Positions 24,399 through 33,253 are shown, counted from the first letter of the stretch. The stretch is DNA of 64,000 nucleotides from JADJPO01 sp963828555 (GCA_963828555.1 CAWHEL010000004.1:1891828-1955827); one strand, 5' to 3'. A program made the numbers and translations. Notes: generated by a model from the letters alone, not told the origin.

Positions 24399-26070
24399 TT
24401 GGTAGGGTCCCTGACACTGTCGGCGCCGGAGGAGGGGGTCCTGAGCCTCGGGGTCCCTGGCGTCGAGCACTACGAGGAGATCGGCCGCGGCGGAAGCGCC
24501 GTGGTCTACCGCGCCTGGCAGCCGGAGTTCGGCCGCTGGGTGGCGATCAAGATCTTCCCGCCGGATCTGGACCCGCACCGTCTCGAACGGGAGCGGCTCA
24601 CCGTCGGCAGGGTGTCGGACCACCCCGGGATCGCCCCGGTCTTCGGCGGCGGGGTGACCACCGACGGCCGGCCCTACCTGGTGATGGGCTACATGGAGGG
24701 CGGCAGCCTCGGTGAACGGGTGTCCGCCCGCGGCCCTCTGCCGGTGCCCGAGGTGGTGGCCTTCGGGACGGCGATGGCCTCCGCCCTGCAGGTGGCCCAC
24801 GACCACGGCATCTGGCACCGCGATCTCAAGCCGACCAACATCCTCTACGACCGCTTCGACACACCACGGCTGGCCGACTTCGGCATCGCCCACCTGGACG
24901 ACGACGGCTTCCGCACCGGCGTCGGCATGATCTCGGGTACCGCTGCCTACATGGCCCCGGAACTGCTGATGGGGCAACCGTTCACAGCCGCGGCCGACGT
25001 GTTTTCGCTGGGCGCGACCCTGTTCTACGCCCTGCACGCCCGGGACCTGTTCACGCCGCGGCCCGAGGAGGCGCACCAGGCCTTCGTGATGCGGCGCCCG
25101 CGCGAACCCGAGCCGCCCTACGTGGTCCCGCACGTGCCGGCGTGGTTGCGCCAGGTGCTGCTCTCCGCGACCGACCCCGATCCGACCCGGCGGATCCCGA
25201 CTGCTGCGGCACTCGCGGCGGCGCTGGGTTCCGGCGGTGTCGACGGATGGGCCGGTGGATGGGCTGCCGGCGGTGCCGTCTCCGAACCGGCGGCCGGCGC
25301 AGCGCACCCCTGGCCTCCGGCGCCGTACGCCCCGCGCTGGTCCTCGCCCTGGTCGCCGGTGGCGGCCTCTGGCTGACCCGGCAGACGGACGCCGCAGCAG
25401 GAGTGGTGACCCAACCGTCCCCCTCTGCCCCGGTCGGCACACGGGCCACGGACCGCTCGGCGGCCTCGCAGGCGGGCACGGCGAGCCCGTCCTTCCCGGC
25501 GACCGCGCCCGGTAATGGCGCGACCACCGCCCCGGATGCCCCGCCGGTGTGGGCGGTGTTCCTGCGAGCGGTCGAGGCCTACCGGCAGACCATCGGCGGC
25601 AAGGACCCGCTCGCGGTGGAGATGACGTTCCATCTGACCACCATCGAGGGCCTTGCCGTCTCCGGCTCCGCCACGCTGCCCCAGCCGGCCAACCCTGCGC
25701 TGTCCGACCGGTACTCCTACCGCGACGGCGAGGTCGGGCCGCCGGAGGCGGTGCCGGCCGGCGCCCAGTCCTCGCGGGCCGAGCAATGGCGCTTCTCCGA
25801 GGTGGCCTGGGCACGGATGGGTGCGAGCTGCGCAGCACGGAGCAGATCTGCCGCGCCTCGATGGCCGCGGCCAAGGTGCCCGACGAGGAGAAGGTCACCG
25901 GGGACAAGGCCGGTATCAGTCACGTGATCGTGGAGCGGGACACCGTGTTCCACGACGGCGCGGTCGTGGTCCGGGTCTACTTCGACGGCGGCGCGCGCTG
26001 GAGCGGCGGCTACGTTCCCTTCACCGGCGCCGGCAAGCTGCTCACCAAGCGCTACTGCGCGGTCGACTGA
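24390..26070 (+). pseudogene. Ser/Thr protein kinase gene split by two frameshifts
   Basis: A Hanks-type kinase whose parts lie in three frames. Frame 1 (24390 to about 25300) encodes a complete kinase domain: IGRGGSAVVYRA, WVAIKIF, the catalytic loop IWHRDLKPTNILYD, ADFGIAH and GTAAYMAPE, then stops at 25376. The expected membrane span (ALVLALVAGGGLWLTR) and extracellular part follow in a second frame until about 25820. The C-terminus (STEQICRASMAAAK to LLTKRYCAVD) is in a third frame ending at 26070. Each shift equals loss of one base. The kinase half could still act as a soluble kinase. Sequencing error is possible. The ATG lies in the repeat arm; a CTG at 24441 behind GGAGGAGGG is an alternative start. 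Confidence 0.7.
24403..24408 (+). promoter_or_regulatory. Possible -10 box for the second kinase
   Basis: TAGGGT just after the inverted repeat. It predicts a transcript beginning near 24415, downstream of the ATG at 24390, which favours a later start such as the CTG at 24441. Confidence 0.35.
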
Positions 26071-27112
26071 CCTGCCCGACCTGCACGACCTCGATCACGC
26101 GGCGCTCGGCGGCGCTGCGACGGGCGGCATCCAACACGGCCAGCACATGGACGGCGTCCCGCGGGTCGACCGGCATCGCCGCCTGGCGCGTGGCGGCGTC
26201 CGCAGTAGTCAGCGCGGCAAGCACCGCCGGGTAGAAGTCGCCGTGCCCGCCGGGCGAGGTCGGCACGGGACGGCGCTCCTGGTCGCAGACCAGCCAGCCG
26301 GTGCAACCCGGAGCGTCGTCGAAGCCGAACACGTGCGCCTCTGTCTCGAACGCGGTCACCACATAGGTGGCGCGGGAGCCGAGCACCCGGGTGCGCGGCC
26401 CCGGCGCCCCGGCGACCGAGCTCGCCGTCAGATGACTGCGCACGCCGCCCGCGTGCTCGACCGCCAGGAAGGCCTCGTCCTCGGCAGGCGTCGTCCAGGC
26501 CGAGAGCTCGGCGTAGACCGAACGCACCGGGCCGAACAGCGCCACCGCCGAGTCGACCAGGTGCGGCCCGAGGTCGAGCAGGATCCCGCCACCCTGACTG
26601 GGCGGGGCGTTCTCCCGCCAGCGGTCCTTCGGCACCGGACGCCAGCGCTCCCACCGCCGCTCGAACCGGTGCACCCGGCCCAGATCCCCTGCCTCACCTG
26701 CGGCGAGAAGCGTTGCCAGAGTGAGGTTCTCGGCGTCCCAGCGCCGGTTCTGGAACACCGTCAACGCCACCTGCGCGGACGCCGCGGCGTCGACCACGCG
26801 GGCCGCCCCGGCGGCGTCTACCGCCAAGGGTTTGTCGACCACCACCGGCACCCCTGCGGCGATGCAGGCCAGCGCGCCGGCCACGTGGGCCCCGCTCGGC
26901 GAGGCCAGCACGGCCAGGTCGATCCCGCCGGGAGCGAGCGCGTCATCCAGGGTCGGCACCACCGCGACGCCGGGCAGGTCGGCGCGGGCCTGCGCCGTCC
27001 GCTCGGGGTCGGCGGTGACCACGACGGACGGCGCGCTGCCCGCCGCCGCGAGCAGCGGCGCGTGGATGCCTCGCCCGGCCGAGCCGTAACCGACCAGCAG
27101 GACCCGGGTCAT
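26042..27112 (-). CDS. Gfo/Idh/MocA-family oxidoreductase
   Basis: NAD(P)-dependent sugar or inositol dehydrogenase-like enzyme, 356 residues. The N-terminal Rossmann motif is VLLVGYGSAGRGIHAPLL. It is followed by LAVLASPSGAHVAGALACI, the family signature VVVDKPLAVDAA with the catalytic Lys, QNRRWDAENLTL and GGGILLDLGPHLVDSAVALFG, which carries the conserved His. It starts 20 bp after the MMPL gene end on the same strand, so it is probably the second gene of that unit. Its last codons overlap the 3' end of the broken kinase gene on the other strand by 29 bp. Substrate unknown. Confidence 0.87.
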   Translation of the reverse strand: MTRVLLVGYGSAGRGIHAPLLAAAGSAPSVVVTADPERTAQARADLPGVAVVPTLDDALAPGGIDLAVLASPSGAHVAGALACIAAGVPVVVDKPLAVDAAGAARVVDAAASAQVALTVFQNRRWDAENLTLATLLAAGEAGDLGRVHRFERRWERWRPVPKDRWRENAPPSQGGGILLDLGPHLVDSAVALFGPVRSVYAELSAWTTPAEDEAFLAVEHAGGVRSHLTASSVAGAPGPRTRVLGSRATYVVTAFETEAHVFGFDDAPGCTGWLVCDQERRPVPTSPGGHGDFYPAVLAALTTADAATRQAAMPVDPRDAVHVLAVLDAARRSAAERRVIEVVQVGQVSRPRSSAW

Positions 27113-27131
27113 CTGCGCCCCACCGGCCTGG

Positions 27132-29441
27132 TCAGGAGTCGCTCCGGGCGAGCTTGCTCGGCCACCAGATGGCGCGGCCGATGTCGTGCGACAGGGCGGG
27201 CACCAGCAACGAGCGCACGATGAGCGTGTCCAGCAGTACGCCGAAGGCCACGATGAACGCGAGTTGGACCAGGAAGATCAGGGGCAGCACGCCCAGCGCG
27301 GCGAACGTCGCGGCGAGCACCACCCCGGCACTGGTGATCACTCCCCCGGTGACCGCGAGCCCGGTCAGGATCCCTCGTCGGGTGCCCTGTGCGATCGACT
27401 CCTCGCGCACCCGGGTCATCAGGAAGATCGAGTAGTCGATGCCCAGGGCGACCAGGAAGACGAAGCCGTACAAGGTCACCGTCGGGTCTGACCCGGGGAA
27501 GTCGAACACGTGGTTGAACACGATCGCCGAGGCGCCGAGAGTGGCCGCGAACGACAGCACGTTAGCGAAGATGATCAGCACCGGGGCGAGCAGCGCCCGT
27601 AACAGCAGGGCCAGCACCAGGAAGATCACCAACAGGATCACCGGAATGATCAGGTTGCGGTCCGCCTCGGAGATGTCCAGGACGTCGAGGTTGGTCGAGG
27701 TATCACCTCCGACCAACGCCTGAGGACTCACGGCGTCCAGGCCAGAACGCAGCCGACGCACCGTCTCGTACGCCTCCTGCGAGTCGGCCGGGTCGGCGAG
27801 GGTCACCTGGAGCTGGACCAGACCGTCCACCTGCTTGGGCGGGGCGGCCGGGTTCGGCGGCGCGCCGGCCGGGGTGTCGACCGTCCAGATCGTGGAGGCC
27901 ACACCCTCGGTCGCCGTCGCGGTGGCCCGCAGTGCCTCAGCCTGCGCCGCAGGACCGACGACGAGGGCCGGGCTGACCGAGCCACCTGGGAAGTGCCGGG
28001 TCAACGCCTTGTCGCCGGTCACGGACTCCACCTCGGTGAGGAAGGTCTCGTCCTGGGAGATGCCGTCGGCCTTCAGGGTGGGCAGGAAGGCGGCCAAGGC
28101 CAGCAGCCCGATGGTGGTCAGCACCCAGACCGAGCGCGGGCGGGAGCCCACGAGTCGCGCCACCCGGGCCCAGATCCCCGTGGTCTCGGGGCCTTCGGTG
28201 CCCACGTGCGGGACCCCCGGCCAGAACACCCACCGACCGTGTTCGCCCGGGGAGTTGCGCCCCGGCAGCACCAGCAGTGCCGGCAGGAAGGTCAGGGCCG
28301 ACAGCATCGCGGCGGCGATCCCGATCGCGCCGACCGGCCCGAGGCCCTTGGTCGGGCCGAGATCGCTGAGCAGCAGGCACAACAGGCCGAGGATCACCGT
28401 GACTCCCGACGCCACGATCGGCTCGGCCGCCCGCTTCCAGGCCAGCCACATCGCCTCGTAGCGGTCGTCGTGGCGGCGCAACTCCTCCCGGTAGCGAGCG
28501 ACCAGCAGCAGCGCGTAGTCGGTGGCCGCGCCGATCACCAGGATCGACAGGATGCCCTGGGCCTGTCCGTCGAGCGTGATCACCTCGTTCTTGGCCATGA
28601 CGTAGACGACGACGCTGGCCAGGGTCAGCGCGAACAACGCCGAACCCAGCACGAAGAACGGCACCACGGGGCTTCGGTAGACGATGAGCAGGATGACCAG
28701 GACGGTGAGCAGCGCGACCCCGAGCAGGATGCCGTCGATGCCGCCGAACGCCTTGACCAGGTCGGCGATGGTGCCGGCGGGACCTGCGACGTAGACCTTG
28801 GCGCCGTTGGTGGCCAGCGTGTCGTCGACCTCGCGGATCGCCTCGATCGATCGCTGGATCGGGCTCTCGCCGTCCGCCAGCGTGGCGCCGAGGCCCTTGA
28901 GGTCGAAGTTCACCAGCGCCAGCGCGGCCTTGCCGTCCTGGGAGGGCAGCACCGCGACCGGGCCGGGGGCCAGGAAGTCGCCGACCCTGACCGAGGGGTT
29001 GCCCGCGACCGGCACCTCAAGGTCGGGGATCCTGCCGGCGAAGTCGGCCGCGGCGGCCAACTGCTGCGGGGTCAATCGCGTGTCACTCTCGACCAGCAGA
29101 AAGGCTGGGAACGTCTGTGAGGCGGAGAACTTCTTCTGCAGCTCGGCGGCCCGGAAGGACTCTGCGTCGGCCGGCAGGAACGAGGAGGTGTCGTTCTTCT
29201 GCACCTGCGCGAGCTTGCCCGAGTACGGCCCGCCGATCCCGGCGATGGCCAGCCAGATCAGCACCAGCGCAGCGCCGAAGACCCAGCGGTACCGGCGGAT
29301 CCAGCTCTGACGCTGCGGCAGGTCGGCGTCCGGGTCCCCTCCGGAGGTACCGGTCGGCGCCAGGTAGCTGTGCAGTTCGCCCGGGCCGGACTCCTTGCCC
29401 CCGTCGGACGGCGGAGGGTCGGTACGACGGTCGGTGCTCAC
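27132..29441 (-). CDS. MMPL/RND-family transporter
   Basis: Large inner-membrane exporter driven by proton motive force, 769 residues. It shows the two-fold RND layout: one span near residue 55, an extracytoplasmic loop, five or six spans with the proton-relay GAATDYALLLVARYREEL, a second loop, and a final group of spans with VALGIDYSIFLMTRVREES. In actinobacteria MMPL proteins export lipids, siderophores or drugs; no lipid-synthesis gene is adjacent here. A MarR regulator is transcribed divergently and a 12-bp palindrome lies between the two genes, so drug- or phenol-induced control is likely. It starts with GTG at 29441. Confidence 0.9.
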   Translation of the reverse strand: MSTDRRTDPPPSDGGKESGPGELHSYLAPTGTSGGDPDADLPQRQSWIRRYRWVFGAALVLIWLAIAGIGGPYSGKLAQVQKNDTSSFLPADAESFRAAELQKKFSASQTFPAFLLVESDTRLTPQQLAAAADFAGRIPDLEVPVAGNPSVRVGDFLAPGPVAVLPSQDGKAALALVNFDLKGLGATLADGESPIQRSIEAIREVDDTLATNGAKVYVAGPAGTIADLVKAFGGIDGILLGVALLTVLVILLIVYRSPVVPFFVLGSALFALTLASVVVYVMAKNEVITLDGQAQGILSILVIGAATDYALLLVARYREELRRHDDRYEAMWLAWKRAAEPIVASGVTVILGLLCLLLSDLGPTKGLGPVGAIGIAAAMLSALTFLPALLVLPGRNSPGEHGRWVFWPGVPHVGTEGPETTGIWARVARLVGSRPRSVWVLTTIGLLALAAFLPTLKADGISQDETFLTEVESVTGDKALTRHFPGGSVSPALVVGPAAQAEALRATATATEGVASTIWTVDTPAGAPPNPAAPPKQVDGLVQLQVTLADPADSQEAYETVRRLRSGLDAVSPQALVGGDTSTNLDVLDISEADRNLIIPVILLVIFLVLALLLRALLAPVLIIFANVLSFAATLGASAIVFNHVFDFPGSDPTVTLYGFVFLVALGIDYSIFLMTRVREESIAQGTRRGILTGLAVTGGVITSAGVVLAATFAALGVLPLIFLVQLAFIVAFGVLLDTLIVRSLLVPALSHDIGRAIWWPSKLARSDS

Positions 29442-29478
29442 AGATCACTCCGAGTGCTCGAGAGAGATGTCGAATCAG

Positions 29479-29490
29479 TCAGCATGCTGA
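29479..29490. promoter_or_regulatory. Likely MarR operator
   Basis: Perfect 12-bp palindrome TCAGCATGCTGA between the MMPL and marR starts, 17 bp upstream of the marR -10 box. Position and symmetry fit autoregulation and control of the exporter. Confidence 0.55.
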
Positions 29491-29506
29491 ACGTTGCGCC
29501 TGACAC

Positions 29507-29512
29507 TACCGT
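29507..29512 (+). promoter_or_regulatory. -10 box of the marR-type gene, leaderless
   Basis: TACCGT, 6 nt before the GTG at 29519; this favours 29519 over the GTG at 29513. Confidence 0.45.
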
Positions 29513-29518
29513 GTGTTC

Positions 29519-29977
29519 GTGGAGCCGCACACGCACGACCGGGCCGAGGACATGGAGTCCTGGGCGACCGGGCGACTGCTGTCCAGCGCGGCGCGCCTGG
29601 TCGAACACGACTGGAACCAGCATCTGTCCACGTGGGACCTCAACCACGCCAGCCTCGGCGTGCTGCACGTGCTGATCGGCGGGCCGATGACTCAGCGCGA
29701 ACTGGCGCTCGCCGTGCAGGTGGAGGACCAGACGATGAGCCGCATCGTCGAGCGGCTCGAACGGTCCGGCTACGTCGAGCGGCACCGCGACCGGTCCGAC
29801 CGCCGCCGCCTGTTGGTTTCCTCGACCGTGCAGGGCCGGGCCACCTGCCGCCTGGCCACCAACCACCACAAAGCCGAGGAGTACTTCTCTGCCGTGTCCG
29901 ATCTGCCCGGGTTCCGCGAGGGGCTGCTGGCCATCATCCGCGCCCGGTCCGAGCACCGCTGGGGCGACGTAGTCTGA
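29519..29977 (+). CDS. MarR-family transcriptional regulator
   Basis: Winged-helix repressor, 152 residues. The N-terminal helix region is followed by the DNA-binding core LGVLHVLIGGPMTQRELALAVQVEDQTMSRIVERLERSGYVERHRDRSDRR, cited here only as a region at about 48-105: a helix-turn-helix and the D-x-R-D/R-R wing typical of MarR. The C-terminal dimerisation helices are short. It is divergent from the MMPL exporter with a palindrome between them, which suggests it controls that transporter. Its stop codon overlaps the lipB -10 box, so lipB starts inside the end of this gene. Confidence 0.88.
   Translation: MEPHTHDRAEDMESWATGRLLSSAARLVEHDWNQHLSTWDLNHASLGVLHVLIGGPMTQRELALAVQVEDQTMSRIVERLERSGYVERHRDRSDRRRLLVSSTVQGRATCRLATNHHKAEEYFSAVSDLPGFREGLLAIIRARSEHRWGDVV
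29970..29975 (+). promoter_or_regulatory. -10 box of lipB, leaderless
   Basis: TAGTCT, 6 nt before the ATG at 29982, partly inside the last codons of the marR-type gene. Confidence 0.5.
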
Positions 29978-29981
29978 GTCG

Positions 29982-30707
29982 ATGAGTGATCTGGCGTTCG
30001 AGGTGATCGGGATCGGCGTGGACCGCGTCGACTACCAGCAGGCCTGGGACCTGCAGCGCGCGGTGCACGCCAAGGTGGTCTCCGGAGAGGCGCCGGACAC
30101 CGTGCTGCTGCTCGAACACCCGCCGGTCTACACCGCCGGCAAGCGGACCGAGCCGCACGAGCGCCCCGTCGACGGCACCCCGGTGATCGACGTCGACCGC
30201 GGCGGCAAGATCACCTGGCACGGGCCGGGACAGCTGGTCGGCTATCCGATCGTGCGGCTGGACGACCCAGTGGACGTCGTGGCGTACGTGCGGAGGCTGG
30301 AGACGGCCATGATCGGCATCTGCGCCGACCTGGGCGTGACCGCTGGGGTGGTGCCCGGTCGCACCGGCGTCTGGATCGCCGCCGACCAGGCGACCGGCCG
30401 GCGAGAACGCAAGATCGCCGCGATCGGCATCCGGGTGGCCCAGGGCGTGACCATGCACGGCTTCGCGATCAACTGCAACCCGGACATGTCCTGGTTCACG
30501 CGGATCGTCCCCTGCGGCATCGCCGACGCCGACGTGACCAGTCTGTCCGCCGAACTGGGTCGAGACGTCACCGTCGACGAAGTCATCCCCCTGGCCCAGA
30601 CCCACCTCCGCCACTCCCTCCCCCCAGGAACACCCCCCCTCGTGGGCACAACGTCACGCGATGCCCGTCTGGCGGGTGCAGCGTCACGCCGTGCCCTCGG
30701 CGGATGA
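29982..30707 (+). CDS. lipB: Octanoyl-[ACP]:protein octanoyltransferase
   Basis: Transfers octanoyl groups from acyl carrier protein to lipoyl domains, the first step of lipoate synthesis. The 241-residue protein has LLLEHPPVYTAGKRT, GGKITWHGPGQLVGYPI, GRTGVWI, the catalytic Lys in RKIAAIGIRV and Cys in IVPCGIADADVTSL. The last ~20 residues (from VGTTSRDARLAG) are encoded by the left arm of a long inverted repeat (30644-30925) and are probably not part of the ancestral protein. It precedes lipA, and the lipoyl-bearing E2 gene is in the same window. Confidence 0.94.
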   Translation: MSDLAFEVIGIGVDRVDYQQAWDLQRAVHAKVVSGEAPDTVLLLEHPPVYTAGKRTEPHERPVDGTPVIDVDRGGKITWHGPGQLVGYPIVRLDDPVDVVAYVRRLETAMIGICADLGVTAGVVPGRTGVWIAADQATGRRERKIAAIGIRVAQGVTMHGFAINCNPDMSWFTRIVPCGIADADVTSLSAELGRDVTVDEVIPLAQTHLRHSLPPGTPPLVGTTSRDARLAGAASRRALGG

Positions 30708-30925
30708 GCGCAACTCCACTCAGTCCCCCACCGGCCGTCACTCGACGCGAGCATGTAGCCGAGCGGCACGGCCCCGCCCGGCAACGCTCGAAGTGGATCA
30801 TGTCGCACGTCGGCGCCACTCCAGGCAGTGACGACGTGAGCAGAACTGAGCGGCTTCACGCTCATACTCGGTTGGCACGGCGTGACGTCGCACCCACCAG
30901 ACGGGCACAACGTCACGCCGTGCCC
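30644..30925. repeat. Inverted-repeat element between lipB and lipA (about 52-bp arms)
   Basis: Left arm 30644-30696 and right arm 30874-30925 are imperfect reverse complements with long identical blocks (TGCCCGTCTGG, CGTCACGCCGTGCC). Each arm itself contains small palindromic units of the form GGGCAC-N11-GTGCCC. Weaker pairing continues inward, so the whole 282 bp could fold as one long hairpin. It has no coding sequence and extends the lipB reading frame. It looks like a MITE-like or REP-like insertion; no target-site duplication was identified. Confidence 0.75.
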
Positions 30926-30952
30926 GAAAGGGGTGGGGTGGGGGGAGGCGCG

Positions 30953-30958
30953 TAGGCT
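30953..30958 (+). promoter_or_regulatory. -10 box upstream of lipA
   Basis: TAGGCT. Transcription would begin near 30965, giving lipA a leader of about 22 nt with a GGAGGG ribosome site before the GTG at 30987. Confidence 0.45.
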
Positions 30959-30986
30959 GGGAGTTCGTGTATGAGCGGAGGGAAGC

Positions 30987-31928
30987 GTGTCGGTGACGCC
31001 AGATGGGCGGCGGCTGTTGCGGATCGAGGCGCGCAACGCCGAGACCCCGATCGAGCGCAAGCCGGAGTGGATCCGGATCACGGCGAAGATGGGTCCGCAG
31101 TACCACGACCTGCAGGAGCTGGTAAAGCGCGAGGGCCTGCACACCGTGTGCCAGGAGGCTGGCTGCCCCAACATCTTCGAGTGCTGGGAAGACCGTGAGG
31201 CCACCTTCCTGATCGGCGGCAGCGCGTGCACACGGCGCTGCGACTTCTGCCAGATCGACACCGGCAGGCCCGAGCCCCTCGACCGCGACGAGCCGCGCCG
31301 GGTAGCCACCAGCATCAAGACCATGGACCTGCGCTACGCCACGATCACCGGCGTCGCCCGTGACGACCTGCCCGACGAGGGCGCGTGGCTCTACGCCGAG
31401 ACCGTGCGCGCCGTCCACGACATCAGCCCGGGCACCGGCGTGGAGATCCTCACCCCCGACTTCTCGGGTAATCCCGAGTTCCTCGGCCAGGTTTTCGACG
31501 CCGCCCCAGAGGTCTTCGCCCACAACCTGGAGACCGTGCCCCGGGTGTTCCGCCAGGTCCGCCCGGCCTTCAGCTACGAGCGTTCCCTCGACGTGATCAC
31601 CCAGGCCCGGCAGGCCCGCATGGTCACCAAGTCCAACCTGATCCTGGGCTTGGGCGAGACCCGCGAGGAGATCTCCGAGGCGCTGCGCGATCTGCACGAG
31701 GCGGGCTGTGACCTGATCACGATCACCCAGTACCTGCGCCCGAGCACCCGCCACCACCCCGTTCAGCGCTGGGTGCACCCCGACGAGTTCGTCGAACTGC
31801 GCGAGGAGGCCGAGCAGATCGGCTTCGCCGGAGTCATGTCCGGCCCGCTGGTCCGCTCCTCCTACCGGGCCGGACGGCTGTGGGCCCAGGCGAAGGAGCG
31901 CCGGGACAACCCGCGAGGCCTATCCTGA
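30987..31928 (+). CDS. lipA: Lipoyl synthase
   Basis: Radical-SAM enzyme that inserts two sulfurs into octanoyl-lipoyl domains. The 313-residue protein carries both Fe-S cluster sites: CQEAGCPNIFECWE for the auxiliary cluster and CTRRCDFC for the radical-SAM cluster. It also has the LETVPRVFRQVRP segment, KSNLILGLGET and the C-terminal GPLVRSSYRAG with the conserved Ser ligand. GTG at 30987 is preceded by GGAGGG. It is immediately followed by the DUF4191 gene, as in mycobacteria. Confidence 0.96.
   Translation: MSVTPDGRRLLRIEARNAETPIERKPEWIRITAKMGPQYHDLQELVKREGLHTVCQEAGCPNIFECWEDREATFLIGGSACTRRCDFCQIDTGRPEPLDRDEPRRVATSIKTMDLRYATITGVARDDLPDEGAWLYAETVRAVHDISPGTGVEILTPDFSGNPEFLGQVFDAAPEVFAHNLETVPRVFRQVRPAFSYERSLDVITQARQARMVTKSNLILGLGETREEISEALRDLHEAGCDLITITQYLRPSTRHHPVQRWVHPDEFVELREEAEQIGFAGVMSGPLVRSSYRAGRLWAQAKERRDNPRGLS
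31921..31926 (+). promoter_or_regulatory. -10 box of the DUF4191 gene, leaderless
   Basis: TATCCT, 7 nt before the ATG at 31934, overlapping the lipA stop codon. Confidence 0.45.
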
Positions 31929-31933
31929 GCACC

Positions 31934-32656
31934 ATGGCGCGCTTCTTCTCCCGGGGCTCGAACGACAAGCCCGCACAGCCCAAGAAACAGGGCAAGGTCG
32001 CTCAACTGCTGGCCATCTTCAAGATGACCCGCGCGGTCGACAGAGCCCTCGTCTGGTGGATGCTGCTGTCCTTCGCCGGCACCGTGCTGATCGGCGTCCT
32101 GCTCGGGTTCCTGGTGGCCGGGCCGATCTACGTCGGTGTGCTGTTCGCCCCGTTGGGCTTCATGCTCGCCCTGATCGTGATGGCGCGCCGCGCCGAGAAG
32201 GCGGCCTTCGCCCAGATCGCCGGCCAACCCGGGGCCACCGCCGCCGCCCTGCAGAACCTGCGCCGGGGCTGGAACGTCGAGGAGAAGCCGGTCGCAGTCG
32301 ATCCGCGCACGCAGGACATGGTCTTCCGTGCCGTGGGGCGCCCTGGCGTCGTCCTGGTCACCGAAGGGCCGCTGCCCCGGGTCGCCAAGCTCGCCGACCA
32401 GCAGGCCAAGCACGTCAAGCGGGTGCTCGGCGACGGCGTCCCGGTGATCGTGCTCAACGCTGGAGACGGCGAGGGCCAGGTACCCCTGCTCAAGATCAGC
32501 CGCGTGCTCACTCGCAAGCGCCCTTCCCTGACGAAGCACCAGGTCAGCGAGGTGTCCAAGCGGCTGCGGGCGCTCGGCGGGGTGAAGATGCCGGTGCCCA
32601 AGGGCATCGACCCCACCCGGATGCGCCCCGACCGCCGGGCCATGCGCGGCCGCTGA
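31934..32656 (+). CDS. DUF4191 membrane protein
   Basis: Conserved actinobacterial protein of unknown function, 240 residues. A Lys/Arg-rich N-terminus with KVAQLLAIFKMTRAVD is followed by two close membrane segments (about 42-85) and a soluble domain with RRGWNVEEKPVAVDPRTQDMVFRAVGRPGVVLVTEG, the DUF4191 hallmark, then a basic tail RPDRRAMRGR. In the mycobacterial block the equivalent gene (Rv2219) also follows lipA. ATG at 31934 is fixed by the -10 box. A role linked to lipoate is only suggested by position. Confidence 0.87.
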   Translation: MARFFSRGSNDKPAQPKKQGKVAQLLAIFKMTRAVDRALVWWMLLSFAGTVLIGVLLGFLVAGPIYVGVLFAPLGFMLALIVMARRAEKAAFAQIAGQPGATAAALQNLRRGWNVEEKPVAVDPRTQDMVFRAVGRPGVVLVTEGPLPRVAKLADQQAKHVKRVLGDGVPVIVLNAGDGEGQVPLLKISRVLTRKRPSLTKHQVSEVSKRLRALGGVKMPVPKGIDPTRMRPDRRAMRGR

Positions 32657-32689
32657 CCCACAGGAACGCCGACATCCCGGCGCACACGT

Positions 32690-33157
32690 TCAGCGGCGGG
32701 CGGCGATCGTCCCGGCCGCGCGGTCGTGCAGTCCGCGCTGGTCGCGGTCCCAAATCAGCGGCGGGACCGCCAGGCAGAGAAGCAGCGAGCGCACCAGTGC
32801 TCGGATCGGCCCTGGCAGCGCGCCGTCCACGGTCAATACCTGCACCCCGACCACCCGGTGCCCGAACGTGAATCCGGCGGTCCCCACCAGCACCACGTTC
32901 ATGGTCAGCAGCGCGGCCAGAGGCGCCATCCCACCCCAGCCCAGCGGGCGCATCAGCCCGTATCCCAGCAGCAGCGCGATGGCCCAGTCGATGGCCAGAC
33001 CGCCCAGTCGCCGCCCGAACCCCGCGACCGATCCCGGCCCGTCCGCAGGGCGGCCCAGGCGGCTGCCGGGGTAGGTGCCGTCCTCAGCCCCGCCATCCGA
33101 CCGAGACGACGCGCCCGGTCCCAACAGCCAGTCACCCAGTTCTCGACGTTCGACCAC
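32690..33157 (-). CDS. RDD-family membrane protein
   Basis: Small integral membrane protein, 155 residues, function unknown; some RDD proteins act in ion transport. It shows AGFGRRLGGLAIDWAIALLLGYGL (the R-D pair in the first span), two further hydrophobic segments, the FGHRVVGVQVLT motif and a final DRDQRGLHDRAAGT, which is typical of the family. The GTG at 33157 is 6 nt after TAGGGT, a leaderless start. It is convergent with DUF4191 and divergent from glnA1, as in mycobacteria. Confidence 0.88.
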   Translation of the reverse strand: MVERRELGDWLLGPGASSRSDGGAEDGTYPGSRLGRPADGPGSVAGFGRRLGGLAIDWAIALLLGYGLMRPLGWGGMAPLAALLTMNVVLVGTAGFTFGHRVVGVQVLTVDGALPGPIRALVRSLLLCLAVPPLIWDRDQRGLHDRAAGTIAARR

Positions 33158-33163
33158 ACCCCC

Positions 33164-33169
33164 ACCCTA
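33164..33169 (-). promoter_or_regulatory. -10 box of the RDD gene, leaderless
   Basis: TAGGGT on the minus strand, 6 nt before the GTG at 33157. Confidence 0.55.
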
Positions 33170-33205
33170 GGATCGTGACCGGGACGACACGCGTCGTCCG
33201 CGTAC

Positions 33206-33243
33206 GTAACACCACAGAAACAGACGGGACACCCTCGGGAAAC
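33206..33243 (+). promoter_or_regulatory. GlnR-type operator upstream of glnA1
   Basis: Four half-sites GTAAC, GAAAC, GACAC and GAAAC, each separated by exactly 6 nt. This is the a1-b1-a2-b2 arrangement described for GlnR boxes in Streptomyces, with one mismatch in the third site. It ends 10 bp before a TAGCGT -10 box. It indicates nitrogen control of glnA1 by an OmpR-type GlnR. Confidence 0.75.
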
Positions 33244-33253
33244 CGCCGGTGCC

